This document shows, piece after piece, positions 36,687-46,380 of a stretch of 64,000 nt of DNA. The notes below the pieces were generated by a model, which saw only the letters and a list, made by a program, of their open reading frames with translations, ran no database searches and was not told the origin of the DNA. Source of the DNA: Oceanospirillum sp048265165 (lineage in GTDB: Bacteria; Pseudomonadota; Gammaproteobacteria; Pseudomonadales; Halomonadaceae); the NCBI RefSeq assembly GCF_048265165.1, contig NZ_JBLXCD010000001.1, positions 764,184 to 828,183 on the forward strand, written 5' to 3'. A program made the position numbers and the translations under genes. Within the stretch, counting starts at the first letter, position 1, and each line of letters opens with the position of its first letter.

Positions 36687-38963
36687 TCAGGCAACCTCAC
36701 CAGCTTTTTCGGCCTCAAGTACTATTTCACCATTATCATCCAACGAAACATGCACCTCACCGCCACCTGTCTCAGCAAGATCACCAAAGAGGATTATCTC
36801 CGCCAACGGCTTCTTGATTTTCTCCTGAATCAGACGAGCCATCGGTCTGGCCCCCATCTCAGGATCATAACCATTTTCCGCCAACCAGTTCTTAGCATCA
36901 TCATCCAGTACCAGCTGTACCTTTTTCTCATCCAGCTGCGCCTGCAGCTCCACCAGGAACTTATCAACCACATTACGGATCATTTCAAAGTTCAGCGCAG
37001 AGAACTGAATAATACCATCCAGACGATTACGGAACTCCGGCGTAAAGGTCTTGCGGATCACCTCCATACCATCGGTACTGTGGTCCTGATGAGAAAAGCC
37101 TATAGAGCGACGACTGATAGCCTCAGCACCAGCATTTGTGGTCATAATCAGCACCACGTTACGGAAATCTGCTTTGCGACCATTATTGTCCGTCAGCGTA
37201 CCGTGATCCATCACCTGCAACAGCAGGTTGAAGACTTCCGGATGCGCTTTCTCAATTTCATCAAGCAACAAGACACAATGCGGATTCTTGGTAACAGCCT
37301 CTGTTAACAGGCCACCCTGGTCATAGCCAACATAACCCGGAGGGGCGCCGATCAATCGCGAAACAGTATGACGCTCCATATACTCAGACATATCAAAGCG
37401 AATCAGCTCAATACCCATAATATGAGCAAGCTGTTTACTAACTTCTGTTTTACCAACACCGGTCGGCCCGGCAAACAGGAAAGAACCGATCGGCTTCTCA
37501 GGTGCTTTCAGACCCGCCCGCGACAGTTTTATCGCATTGGACATGGATGTGATCGCATCATCCTGACCAAACACCAGCATCTGCAGATTTTTCTCAAGAT
37601 CCTTGAGCACCTTCTTATCAGACGTTGTTACACTCTTTGGTGGTATGCGGGCAATCTTGGCTACGACAGCCTCGACCTGCTCAACACCTATCGTATCAAC
37701 GCGATCCTCTTCTTTTAGCAAGCGCTGATAGGCACCCGCCTCGTCCACCACATCGATAGCTTTATCCGGCATATGACGGTCATTAATATAACGATCCGCC
37801 AAGGTCGCTGCAGCCTCCAGAGCCTCATTCGTATATTTCAGCTCATGGTGCTTTTCAAATCGGCTGCGCAAACCTTTAAGAATCTCAATGGTGTCGTCCA
37901 CGCTCGGCTCCATCACGTCCACCTTCTGGAAGCGGCGTGCCAGGGCGCGATCTTTCTCAAAAATGCCACGAAACTCCTGAAAAGTGGTCGAACCGATACA
38001 GCGGATCTCACCGGAACTGAGCAGAGGTTTCAAAAGATTAGAAGCATCCATCACACCACCGGATGCCGCGCCAGCACCGATAATCGTATGAATTTCATCA
38101 ATAAACAAAATAGCATGGGGCTGTTTTTTCAACTCACCAAGCAGGGCTTTCAGGCGCTTCTCGAAGTCACCCCGATATTTGGTGCCCGCCAGAAGCGCAC
38201 CCATATCCAGTGAATAGACGATGCTATCGCTAATAACGTCCGGCACTTCACCATCAATGATACGCTTAGCCAAACCTTCAGCAATAGCCGTCTTCCCAAC
38301 CCCAGCCTCCCCCACCAACAGAGGATTATTCTTGCGACGACGGGCCAGAATCTGAATGACCCGCTCCACTTCATGGTCACGCCCCACCAGAGGATCGATA
38401 CGACCAAGACGTGCTTGTTCGTTCAGGTTAGTGGAGTAACCGGTCAGTGGGTTATTGGCAGCACCCTCCTGAGTGCTATCTTCCGCCTCTTCATGCTGCT
38501 CATGCTCTACCGGCGCCTCATGGCCGGCAACCTTGGAGATGCCGTGCGAAATATAGTTAACGGCATCTACCCGAGCTACACTCTCCTGCCGCAGGAAGTA
38601 AACAGCCTGACTTTCCTGCTCACTGAAAATCGCCACCAGCACATTAGCACCGGTTACTTCACTTTTACCGGAAGACTGAACATGGAAAACAGCGCGCTGA
38701 AGCACTCGCTGAAAACCCAGTGTCGGCTGAGTCTCACGCTCCAGCTGATCATCCGGAATCAAAGGCGTTGTCGAGTTAATAAAATCCTGCAGCTCGATAC
38801 GTAGTTTGTTCATATTGGCTCCGCAGGCGTGGAGTACACGTGCGGCAGATTCATTATCCAATAGCGCCAGTAACAGGTGTTCAACTGTCATAAACTCATG
38901 GCGCCTGCTACGGGCTACGGTGAATGCAGCATTTAACGTTGATTCGAGGTCTTTGCTTAACAT
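36687..38963 (-). CDS. clpA: ATP-dependent Clp protease ATPase subunit ClpA
   Basis: 758 residues. The N-terminal Clp repeat domain (1-145) binds ClpS. The first AAA+ module has Walker A GEAGVGKTAIAEGL and Walker B ILFIDEIH; the second has GPTGVGKTEVSKQL and LLLDEIEKAHPEV. The acidic linker after residue 150 and the C-terminal D2 small domain are present, as is the IGF-type ClpP loop (SIGFSHQ). ClpA unfolds proteins into ClpP. It lies 78 bases after clpS, in one operon. Confidence 0.97.
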   Translation of the reverse strand: MLSKDLESTLNAAFTVARSRRHEFMTVEHLLLALLDNESAARVLHACGANMNKLRIELQDFINSTTPLIPDDQLERETQPTLGFQRVLQRAVFHVQSSGKSEVTGANVLVAIFSEQESQAVYFLRQESVARVDAVNYISHGISKVAGHEAPVEHEQHEEAEDSTQEGAANNPLTGYSTNLNEQARLGRIDPLVGRDHEVERVIQILARRRKNNPLLVGEAGVGKTAIAEGLAKRIIDGEVPDVISDSIVYSLDMGALLAGTKYRGDFEKRLKALLGELKKQPHAILFIDEIHTIIGAGAASGGVMDASNLLKPLLSSGEIRCIGSTTFQEFRGIFEKDRALARRFQKVDVMEPSVDDTIEILKGLRSRFEKHHELKYTNEALEAAATLADRYINDRHMPDKAIDVVDEAGAYQRLLKEEDRVDTIGVEQVEAVVAKIARIPPKSVTTSDKKVLKDLEKNLQMLVFGQDDAITSMSNAIKLSRAGLKAPEKPIGSFLFAGPTGVGKTEVSKQLAHIMGIELIRFDMSEYMERHTVSRLIGAPPGYVGYDQGGLLTEAVTKNPHCVLLLDEIEKAHPEVFNLLLQVMDHGTLTDNNGRKADFRNVVLIMTTNAGAEAISRRSIGFSHQDHSTDGMEVIRKTFTPEFRNRLDGIIQFSALNFEMIRNVVDKFLVELQAQLDEKKVQLVLDDDAKNWLAENGYDPEMGARPMARLIQEKIKKPLAEIILFGDLAETGGGEVHVSLDDNGEIVLEAEKAGEVA

Positions 38964-39041
38964 GGGACTACCCTCTCTTGCCGCTTTGTTATATCGGCCC
39001 TTTTCATTCCGGGATTGATTCCGGTATCAGCCCTTACAGCT

Positions 39042-39404
39042 TCAATCAGTCTGCTCAATATCACACATCAGTGGGTGTTCATGTTCTCTTGAGCACTGAT
39101 TTACCTGGGCACACTTGGTTTCAGCAATATCCCTGGTAAATATTCCACACACACCCTTGCCTTGGGTGTGCACTGCCAGCATGACTTGCGTGGCTTTCTC
39201 CTCATCCATGTTGAAAAACACGGAGAGCACTTCAACAACAAACTCCATCGGTGTGTAGTCATCATTCAACATCACAACTTTATACATCGGGGGACGCTGA
39301 AGCTCTGGTTTTGACGGAGCGACGGCCACTCCGCTGTCACCGTCGTCCTGATAAGGATCTGAAGAGTTATCCTGATTAACGATGGTGAAATAAGGGTTTG
39401 CCAT
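39042..39404 (-). CDS. clpS: ClpAP adaptor ClpS
   Basis: 120 residues. The core reads MYKVVMLNDDYTPMEFVVEVL, with the substrate-binding NDD and M residues, and MLAVHTQGKGVCGIFTRDIAETK. ClpS hands N-degron substrates (N-terminal Leu, Phe, Trp, Tyr) to ClpA. The disordered acidic N-terminal tail of about 40 residues is somewhat long. It is the first gene of clpS-clpA. Confidence 0.96.
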   Translation of the reverse strand: MANPYFTIVNQDNSSDPYQDDGDSGVAVAPSKPELQRPPMYKVVMLNDDYTPMEFVVEVLSVFFNMDEEKATQVMLAVHTQGKGVCGIFTRDIAETKCAQVNQCSREHEHPLMCDIEQTD

Positions 39405-39893
39405 GGCGGTACCGCTAATCCTCTATTTTTGAGTTTTGTTTAAAACATACTTTAGTTAAAAAATAAGCACAGATTAGGTCAAACTCAAGTTTATAAATCG
39501 ATCAAAGAGACAAATGTCACAGCTTTCAGGGCTGTCAGCCTTATGTCTCAGAGTCCATTGAGGTTTAAGGAGTTCAGTTTTAGGACGAACAATAATCAGC
39601 CCTGACTGAAGATACTTAAATCACTCACCTGATACAGATATGGGGTTAATAACCTACTTATAAACTAAGAATAATTAAAAAATTCGGAAACACAATGCAC
39701 AAAAGCGAGTTAACGCCTTATTTTATCAAGGCTTTACCCATAAAGATGAACACAAAGGGCCTCCTACGATCTGTTATCACAGGGCATCTCTGGTATATCA
39801 TGCCGGACTTTTAATCAGCCCACCCCAAAACCACCTGATACAACACCCGTATTGGTCTTTTACTCTGCCAAACACCAAAAGGATCACCCCACC
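39405..39893. other. Non-coding stretch between clpS and rluE
   Basis: 489 bases without a convincing gene. Pseudomonas carries cspD here; nothing like a cold-shock protein is encoded. AT-rich blocks at 39415-39470 and 39640-39690 should contain the divergent promoters. A 39-codon frame at 39695-39814 has no recognisable family and is not called. Confidence 0.5.
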
Positions 39894-40589
39894 ATGAGTC
39901 GACTTATTCTGTTTAACAAGCCCTTTCAGGTACTGTCGCAATTCACAGACTCTGAAGGGCGCAATACCTTGGCAGATTTCATTACCGAGCCTGGCATATA
40001 CCCGGCAGGCAGACTGGACTACGACTCCGAAGGCCTGTTACTTCTGACCAACGACGGTAAGCTACAACACCGAATTGCATCTCCAGATATGAAATTGCCT
40101 AAAACCTATGTCATTCAGGTGGAAGGCAATATTACCGAAAAAGCCCTGCAACAACTTCGCAGGGGAGTATGCTTAAAAGACGGCCAAACCCGCCCCGCCA
40201 AAGCACGAAAAATTGACAACCCCGAGCTCCCGCCCCGAACCCCACCGGTACGAGAACGGAAGAATATTCCAACCTCCTGGGTAGAACTAATCATCAGTGA
40301 AGGCCGCAACCGGCAGGTGCGCCGTATGAGTGCTGCGGTAGGCTTTCCAACATTGAGATTGATTCGCACCTGCATTGGCGACTGGAAGCTGGACAATCTG
40401 AAAAGCGGCGAGCATAAAGAGATCGACGTTAACCTGCCTGTCGCTACAAAACCAACGGCAGGTGCATCAAAAAATGGCTCCCGGACAAGAAATATACGCA
40501 CCAACAGTGGAAAAAACGGCAATCGCCCCCACTCTAAATCCCATAACAGTGCAGGCAATAAACGTCATACCGGCAAACCTAAGCGCTGA
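39894..40589 (+). CDS. rluE: 23S rRNA pseudouridine(2457) synthase RluE
   Basis: 231 residues from the ATG at 39894, chosen for an AAGGAT site and the family start MSRLILFNKPF. The RsuA/RluE-type catalytic motif is AGRLDYDSEGLLLLT with the catalytic Asp, and the later EGRNRQVRRM motif is present. A Lys/Arg/Asn-rich tail of about 45 residues extends past the catalytic domain and probably binds RNA. The enzyme isomerises U2457 in 23S rRNA. It begins a run of same-direction genes through purB. Confidence 0.92.
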   Translation: MSRLILFNKPFQVLSQFTDSEGRNTLADFITEPGIYPAGRLDYDSEGLLLLTNDGKLQHRIASPDMKLPKTYVIQVEGNITEKALQQLRRGVCLKDGQTRPAKARKIDNPELPPRTPPVRERKNIPTSWVELIISEGRNRQVRRMSAAVGFPTLRLIRTCIGDWKLDNLKSGEHKEIDVNLPVATKPTAGASKNGSRTRNIRTNSGKNGNRPHSKSHNSAGNKRHTGKPKR

Positions 40590-40640
40590 ACCCGTTTCAT
40601 TTTACTGCTGATTACCGCAGAGAACACTTTAAGGATTACC

Positions 40641-41126
40641 ATGCTGTCACGTGATGATGTCTGGAAACCCAACTGTACCGTTGCCACTGTGGTGGTGAAA
40701 AAGGATACTGAGAGCGGCGAAGATCGCTATCTGCTGGTGGAAGAGTGGAGCCAAGGTCGCCGGGTACTGAATCAACCGGCAGGCCATGTCGAAAAAGACG
40801 AAAGCCTGGTCAACGCCGCCATCCGGGAAACATTGGAAGAAACCCGCTGGGAAGTCCGAATCACTGATTATATGGGGCTTTATATTAATAAAGCCTCCGA
40901 ACGTCTGACCTATCACCGGCACTGCTTTATTGCTGAGCCTGTACAGCATCACCCGGATGCCGTACTGGATGAGGGTATTGAACAAGCTCGCTGGCTTAGA
41001 TGGGAAGAACTTCTGCAACAGCAGGAAAAAATGCGCAGTCAGGCAGTGATGATCTGCTTTGAAGACTACCGCAAAGGTAAGCGTTATCCTCTTGAGCTGA
41101 TTACAGACCTTGACCACCCGCTCTAA
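40641..41126 (+). CDS. nudJ: NUDIX hydrolase NudJ-like
   Basis: 161 residues with a complete Nudix box, GHVEKDESLVNAAIRETLEE (G-x5-E-x7-RE-x2-EE), followed by RWEV. The N-terminal CTVATVVVKKD strand and C-terminal WLRWEELLQQQ fit the NudJ/phosphatase group next to mnmA in gammaproteobacteria. Known NudJ hydrolyses thiamine pyrophosphate precursors and nucleoside di/triphosphates. It starts 51 bases after rluE. Confidence 0.9.
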   Translation: MLSRDDVWKPNCTVATVVVKKDTESGEDRYLLVEEWSQGRRVLNQPAGHVEKDESLVNAAIRETLEETRWEVRITDYMGLYINKASERLTYHRHCFIAEPVQHHPDAVLDEGIEQARWLRWEELLQQQEKMRSQAVMICFEDYRKGKRYPLELITDLDHPL

Positions 41127-41301
41127 ACCCGAGCTCAAGCGCTCAATGTAACGATAAAGAAAGATAACTCAGAGCCCATCACTTTAACTGCATGGGCTGA
41201 CAACATCCGTTATAATCCCCGCTGACCTGCTTCAGGGGATTTGGCTCAAATTTACGATGCACCAGATCACCCAAACACTGTAAACCGATTAGCGAAACAT
41301 C

Positions 41302-42462
41302 ATGCCAAACAGTCAAAACGCTTCAGAAACTCAGCCAACACCTAATATCAGTGCAACCGACAACAGTCAGACCAAAGTCATTGTCGGCATGTCAGGGGGT
41401 GTTGATTCATCCGTATCAGCTGTTCTTCTGATGCAGCAGGGGTATCAGGTCGAAGGCCTGTTTATGAAAAACTGGGATGAAGACGACGGCACCGAATACT
41501 GCACCGCGAAAGAAGATCTGGCAGATGCTCAAGCCGTGTGCGACCGCATCGGTATCAAACTGCACAAAGCCAATTTTGCCGCAGAATACTGGGACAACGT
41601 GTTTGAGCATTTTCTGGCAGAATATAAAGCCGGTCGCACCCCAAACCCAGACATTCTCTGCAACAAAGAGATCAAGTTTAAAGCTTTCCTGGAGTATGCA
41701 GAAGCTCTCGGCGCAGACCTGATCGCCACCGGCCACTATGTACGTCGCGGTGAACAGGATGGCAAAGCTACTCTGCTGAAAGGTCTGGATAACAACAAAG
41801 ACCAGAGCTACTTTCTCCATGCCGTCGGTCATAACGAGATCGGTAAGACCCTGTTCCCGGTGGGCGAGATTGAAAAACCTGAAGTCCGCCGTATTGCGGA
41901 AGAACATGACCTGATTACGGCCCGTAAAAAAGACAGCACCGGCATCTGCTTTATCGGCGAACGTCGTTTTAAAGACTTTCTGCAACAGTACCTGCCAGCA
42001 CAGCCGGGCACTATTACCACACCGGACGGTGATGTAATTGGCAAACACAGCGGCCTGATGTATTACACCATTGGTCAGCGTCAGGGATTGGGCATTGGCG
42101 GTCTGAAGGAGTACTCAGAAGACCCTTGGTTTGTTGCAGAGAAAGATCTGGATAACAATATTCTGATCGCCGTCCAGGGCACCGACCATCCGTTACTGTT
42201 CAGTCGCGGCCTTAAGACAGAAAGCGTTGACTGGGTTGCCCACCAACCACCGGTTGATGGCGAATTTAAATGTCGGGCCAAAACCCGTTACCGCCAGGAC
42301 GATCAGGGCTGCACCGTGAAACCTTTAGGCAACAATGAGTTCGAAGTGATCTTCGATGAGCCTCAACGGGCCGTAACACCGGGTCAGTCGGTAGTTTTCT
42401 ATCTTGAAGATATCTGCCTTGGTGGTGCCGTCATTGAGAAAACCTGGCGCGATAACACCTGA
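41302..42462 (+). CDS. mnmA: tRNA 2-thiouridylase MnmA
   Basis: 386 residues. The PP-loop is VGMSGGVDSSVSAVLL; the catalytic cysteines lie in NPDILCNKEIKF and STGICFIGER. A Ser/Thr/Asn-rich N-terminal extension of about 26 residues precedes the core, so the true start may be a little later, but no better site is evident. MnmA thiolates U34 of tRNAs for Lys, Glu and Gln using sulfur relayed from IscS. It lies between nudJ and hflD, the usual order. Confidence 0.96.
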   Translation: MPNSQNASETQPTPNISATDNSQTKVIVGMSGGVDSSVSAVLLMQQGYQVEGLFMKNWDEDDGTEYCTAKEDLADAQAVCDRIGIKLHKANFAAEYWDNVFEHFLAEYKAGRTPNPDILCNKEIKFKAFLEYAEALGADLIATGHYVRRGEQDGKATLLKGLDNNKDQSYFLHAVGHNEIGKTLFPVGEIEKPEVRRIAEEHDLITARKKDSTGICFIGERRFKDFLQQYLPAQPGTITTPDGDVIGKHSGLMYYTIGQRQGLGIGGLKEYSEDPWFVAEKDLDNNILIAVQGTDHPLLFSRGLKTESVDWVAHQPPVDGEFKCRAKTRYRQDDQGCTVKPLGNNEFEVIFDEPQRAVTPGQSVVFYLEDICLGGAVIEKTWRDNT

Positions 42463-42518
42463 AGCAAAACCCCGATGCAACACCCGAACCATCAGACGAC
42501 AGGAATACAGGGACAACT

Positions 42519-43145
42519 ATGAGTTCAAACCGACAAGATCAGGAACAGGCTTTGGCTCTTGCTGGTGTATTTCAGGCCGCAGCCCTTGTGCACCAACTGG
42601 CCAATAAAGGCATGGTGGCACAGGATAGCTTTGAAACCAGTATCACCAGCATTCTGGAAACAGACCCGGAAAACACCCTGGCAGTCTACGGCGGGTCACC
42701 TCAGGGCCTGGCGTTAGGAGTTAAAACACTGCGCGGCTTCATTAACAAAGACGCAGACACCTCAACCCATGTCTTACGCTATGCGATGTCCATTCTCTAT
42801 CTGGAAAAGCGCCTGCGCAAAGATGATCAGATGCTTCAGGCCATCGGGCAGCGTCTTGAGCAGGTAAAAATGCAGAGCCATCACTTCTCAAACACCCACG
42901 AAAATGTGATCGCCAATATTGCCAGCCTCTACCAGGACACCATCAGCACCTTTTCTTTCCGGATTCAGGTGCAGGGCGAACCCAATATTCTGCGCCAGAC
43001 CAACAACGCCGAAAAAGTACGTGCCCTGCTCTTTGCCGGTATTCGCTCAGCCATTCTCTGGCATCAGCTAGGTGGGCGCCGTTGGAGGCTGCTTTTGGGA
43101 CGCAAGAAGATTCTTCAGGCACTTGATGATGCCGCCAGACTCTGA
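42519..43145 (+). CDS. hflD: HflD, lysogenization regulator homologue
   Basis: 208 residues, helical, starting SSNRQDQEQALALAGVFQAAALVHQLA, the typical HflD opening, and containing HVLRYAMSILYLEKRL and ALLFAGIRSAILWHQLGG. HflD is a peripheral membrane protein known from its effect on phage lambda CII; its housekeeping role is unclear. The neighbours mnmA and purB flank it as in E. coli and Pseudomonas. Confidence 0.93.
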   Translation: MSSNRQDQEQALALAGVFQAAALVHQLANKGMVAQDSFETSITSILETDPENTLAVYGGSPQGLALGVKTLRGFINKDADTSTHVLRYAMSILYLEKRLRKDDQMLQAIGQRLEQVKMQSHHFSNTHENVIANIASLYQDTISTFSFRIQVQGEPNILRQTNNAEKVRALLFAGIRSAILWHQLGGRRWRLLLGRKKILQALDDAARL

Positions 43146-43344
43146 CCGAACTCAAAACAAACGCAAAAGGGGGCTGTTTTCATGCGCTCCTTTTTATTTT
43201 CTGCCCGCCGCTGTAAGTTACCTGGAAATCCTTTAAGGTCGCCATTAGCCAGAGAATATAAGCGGTAATCCTGTAATAAAGTTCAGTTTCAGGTATGATT
43301 GCGCACTTCATGAAATCAGCTTATTTATAGAGAGCAGTAACAAA

Positions 43345-44712
43345 ATGCAGCTTTCCAGCCTTACCGCAATATCCCCCGTTGATGGCCGTTATGGCTCTAA
43401 GACCGCTGACCTGCGCCCCTGGGTGAGTGAATTTGGTCTGATCCGTGCCCGCGTAGAAGTTGAAATTCGCTGGTTACAGCGCTTGGCCGATCACGATCAA
43501 ATTACTGATGTTCCTGCTCTGAGCCCAGAAGCCAATCAGGTTCTTGATCAACTGGTAGCCAACTTCAGCGAAGATGATGCCCAGCGCATCAAAGATATAG
43601 AACGTACTACTAATCACGATGTAAAAGCGGTTGAGTACTTCATCAAAGAGCGTATCGAAGGCAACAGCGAACTGCAGGCTGTTACTGAATTTGTTCACTT
43701 CGCATGCACCTCTGAAGATATCAATAACCTGTCTCACGCTCTGATGCTGAAAGGCGCACTGGACAGTGTCGTTCTGCCAACCATGAAAGAAGTGGTAGAG
43801 GCCATTCGTCAGCTGGCAATTAACAATGCAGAGCAGCCTATGCTGTCCCGCACCCATGGCCAGACGGCATCGCCTACGACCCTGGGTAAAGAGATGGCCA
43901 ACGTTGCCGCTCGTTTGCAGCGTCAGGTAAAACAGGTTGAAGCGGTTGAGTTGCTGGGTAAAATCAACGGTGCCGTAGGTAACTACAACGCACACCTGTC
44001 GGCCTACCCAAGCATCGACTGGGCTGAAAACGCAAAAGTTTTCGTTGAAAGCCTGGGGCTGACCTTTAACCCGTACACAACTCAGATTGAGCCGCACGAT
44101 TATATCGCTGAGCTGTTTGACGCCATTGCCCGTTTCAACACCATCCTGATCGACTTTGACCGTGACGTTTGGGGTTATATCTCCCTGGGTTACTTCAAAC
44201 AGCGCACTATCGCCGGTGAAGTCGGTTCATCCACTATGCCGCACAAGGTTAACCCGATCGACTTCGAAAATTCCGAAGGTAATCTGGGCATCGCCAACGC
44301 GATTATGCAGCACCTGGCCGCTAAACTGCCGATCTCCCGCTGGCAGCGTGACCTAACCGACTCTACTGTTCTGCGTAATCTGGGCGTAGGTTTTGGTCAG
44401 TCTCTGATTGCGTATCAGGCTTCCCTGAAAGGCATCAGCAAACTGCAAACCAACGCAGAGCGCCTGAATACTGACCTGGAAAACAGCTGGGAAGTGTTAG
44501 CGGAACCGATCCAGACCGTTATGCGTCGCTACAACATCGAAAAGCCATACGAGAAGCTGAAAGAGCTGACCCGAGGTAAAGCGATCACAAAAGAAACTCT
44601 GCAGGAATTTGTTCAGACCCTGGACATGCCGCAGGAAGCAAAAGATGAACTGATGCAGCTAACGCCGCATAACTACATCGGTAACGCTATCGATCAGGCT
44701 AAAGCGATCTGA
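43345..44712 (+). CDS. purB: Adenylosuccinate lyase
   Basis: 455 residues. The fumarase/aspartase-fold signature GSSTMPHKVNPIDFEN is present, along with TTNHDVKAVEYF, HFACTSEDINNL and SRTHGQTASPTTLGKEM, which carry the substrate-binding and general acid histidines. PurB acts twice in purine synthesis, releasing fumarate from SAICAR and adenylosuccinate. The length fits the proteobacterial 456-residue type. An AT-rich region 200 bases long precedes it, so it may have its own promoter. Confidence 0.97.
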   Translation: MQLSSLTAISPVDGRYGSKTADLRPWVSEFGLIRARVEVEIRWLQRLADHDQITDVPALSPEANQVLDQLVANFSEDDAQRIKDIERTTNHDVKAVEYFIKERIEGNSELQAVTEFVHFACTSEDINNLSHALMLKGALDSVVLPTMKEVVEAIRQLAINNAEQPMLSRTHGQTASPTTLGKEMANVAARLQRQVKQVEAVELLGKINGAVGNYNAHLSAYPSIDWAENAKVFVESLGLTFNPYTTQIEPHDYIAELFDAIARFNTILIDFDRDVWGYISLGYFKQRTIAGEVGSSTMPHKVNPIDFENSEGNLGIANAIMQHLAAKLPISRWQRDLTDSTVLRNLGVGFGQSLIAYQASLKGISKLQTNAERLNTDLENSWEVLAEPIQTVMRRYNIEKPYEKLKELTRGKAITKETLQEFVQTLDMPQEAKDELMQLTPHNYIGNAIDQAKAI

Positions 44713-44773
44713 GTCGTGACAACAGTTCGTAGCCCTCATCTGCGCTAAGAACATTCATGCTCAACGCTTTACC

Positions 44774-44812
44774 TTCCAAAGAAGGCTCTGATATTTTTCA
44801 GGGCCTTTTTCT
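44774..44812 (+). terminator. Intrinsic terminator of purB
   Basis: Imperfect stem with arms CCAAAGAAGGCTCTGA and TCAGGGCCTTTTTCTTTGG, 60 bases after purB. The 3' arm includes the T-run. Confidence 0.75.
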
Positions 44813-44889
44813 TTGGCTTATGTTTTCTATCTGAAAAATAAACGATCTGCATAAGACCAACAGATTTCTGAAAAAGACTGGAAAAAACT

Positions 44890-46059
44890 ATGTTACAACT
44901 CCCTGAAAGCCTGCTGGGTCATATCAGCTACGAAGAGTTTCTGCGGGATTACTGGCAGAAGAAACCCCTGTTTATCAAAAATGCGATTCCCAACTTTGAA
45001 TCCCCCATTGATGAACATGAGCTGGCGGGCCTGGCCCTTGAAGAGCAGGTCGAGTCACGACTTGTTATGGAAACCGGCCCTAAGGGTGAAAAATGGCATC
45101 TTGAAAATGGCCCTTTTAAAGCGGAGCGCTTCAATGAGCTACCAGAGAGCCATTGGACACTGCTCGTTCAGGCTGTCGATCACTACGTTCCTGAAGTCGC
45201 AGCCCTGATAGAAGCCTTCGATTTCATCCCCAGCTGGCGGGTCGATGACATCATGATCAGCTACGCCCCCAAAGAAGGTAGTGTTGGTCCTCACCTGGAT
45301 TACTACGATGTCTTCCTACTGCAAACCCAGGGCTCACGTCGTTGGCAGATCGGCGGTTTCGCTGATGATAAAACTCCGTTTATTCCGGATGTACAGTTAC
45401 GTATTCTGCAGGATTTTGACGCTACAGAGACCTTCATCTGCGAACCCGGCGACCTCCTCTACCTGCCGCCACAACTTGCCCACTACGGAGTTTCGCAATC
45501 TGATGACTGCATGACCTGGTCTGTAGGCTTCCGGGCTCCCTCTGCCGATGAGATCGTAACCTCTCTTGCCGACTTTATTGGAGAATCTCTCTGCGAAGAT
45601 GACCGCTACCAGGACCCCGACCTGGAACTACAGAGCCATACCAGCGAAATCGGTGCTGATGCTATCAACCGCGTACAGGCGATCATTCAGGAGAAACTGG
45701 CCGATAAAGCGACGATCAAAGCCTGGTTTGGCCGCTACATGACCCAGCCTAAGTATCTTGATCAGCTAATCCCGGCTGAAACAGCACTGACACAGGCAAA
45801 AATGGAGCAGGAAATCTCACAGGGGATGGCAATCTGCCTGAGCGAAGGCAGCCGAATAGCCTTTTCAGAAGCCGAAAATGGCCTTTTACTCTTTGCCGAT
45901 GGTGATGGCTTTGAAGTTTCAGCAGCAGATCGTGAGGTAGTGCTCTTTCTTACGGAGCAGAAACACCTGACATATCATGAATTATCTTCATCTTCCAAGG
46001 ATTTTAAAGGAATAATATTGGATCTCCTGAATCGCGGTACACTCTATCTTAGTGACTAA
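44890..46059 (+). CDS. roxA: JmjC-type ribosomal protein L16 arginine hydroxylase
   Basis: 389 residues. The cupin/JmjC core has the iron-binding HxD motif in VGPHLDYYDVFLLQ and the distal His in YLPPQLAHYG; the RxxxDxxxS region (WRVDDIMISY) precedes it. The C-terminal half contains a dimerisation region and a winged-helix-like end. E. coli YcfD/RoxA hydroxylates Arg81 of ribosomal protein L16 using 2-oxoglutarate and O2. It lies after purB, as in Pseudomonas. Confidence 0.92.
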   Translation: MLQLPESLLGHISYEEFLRDYWQKKPLFIKNAIPNFESPIDEHELAGLALEEQVESRLVMETGPKGEKWHLENGPFKAERFNELPESHWTLLVQAVDHYVPEVAALIEAFDFIPSWRVDDIMISYAPKEGSVGPHLDYYDVFLLQTQGSRRWQIGGFADDKTPFIPDVQLRILQDFDATETFICEPGDLLYLPPQLAHYGVSQSDDCMTWSVGFRAPSADEIVTSLADFIGESLCEDDRYQDPDLELQSHTSEIGADAINRVQAIIQEKLADKATIKAWFGRYMTQPKYLDQLIPAETALTQAKMEQEISQGMAICLSEGSRIAFSEAENGLLLFADGDGFEVSAADREVVLFLTEQKHLTYHELSSSSKDFKGIILDLLNRGTLYLSD

Positions 46060-46067
46060 ACCATTGT

Positions 46068-46098
46068 AGACAGTCACAGTTTATCACCATGACTGTCT
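46068..46098 (+). terminator. Possible terminator hairpin after roxA
   Basis: Perfect 9-bp arms AGACAGTCA / TGACTGTCT with a 13-base loop begin 9 bases after the roxA stop. The following sequence is only moderately T-rich, so termination is uncertain. Confidence 0.45.
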
Positions 46099-46288
46099 GC
46101 ATACTTATCCCTCTTTTAATGTCACGCCCCTTTATAACCCCTCACTGCACCTCATCATTAGCCCCGCTCAGCGAAGGGCTTCTTTTAAACCCCTGAAAAC
46201 CAGCAGCCGCTATCCGTCATCTCACACAACATTGTCGACAATCTACCAGGGATTGAGCGAAAAGTGACTCTCTAATGCGGTCACTTCT

Positions 46289-46380
46289 GAAAGTAAAACT
46301 ACAACACTATTGCGCTGCAGCAAGGAAAATTCATTCAAACGGTAGTCAGACTACAGGAAACAATTTGTAGTGCAGTTACA
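46289..46380. promoter_or_regulatory. Three TGTAGT-N3-ACTACA-type operators upstream of aceA
   Basis: The 646-base stretch between roxA and aceA holds three related 15-bp sites: GAAAGTAAAACTACA (46289-46303), GGTAGTCAGACTACA (46341-46355) and TGTAGTGCAGTTACA (46366-46380). Together they fit the palindrome TGTAGT-N3-ACTACA, which resembles the RccR motif reported upstream of aceA and other genes in Pseudomonas. RccR itself is not in the window. The remaining 325 bases to the start codon form a long leader with no gene. Confidence 0.5.

Noticed and set aside
39695..39814. 39-codon frame in the clpS-rluE gap
   Set aside because: No family, only a weak GGAA upstream, and composition like the surrounding non-coding DNA.
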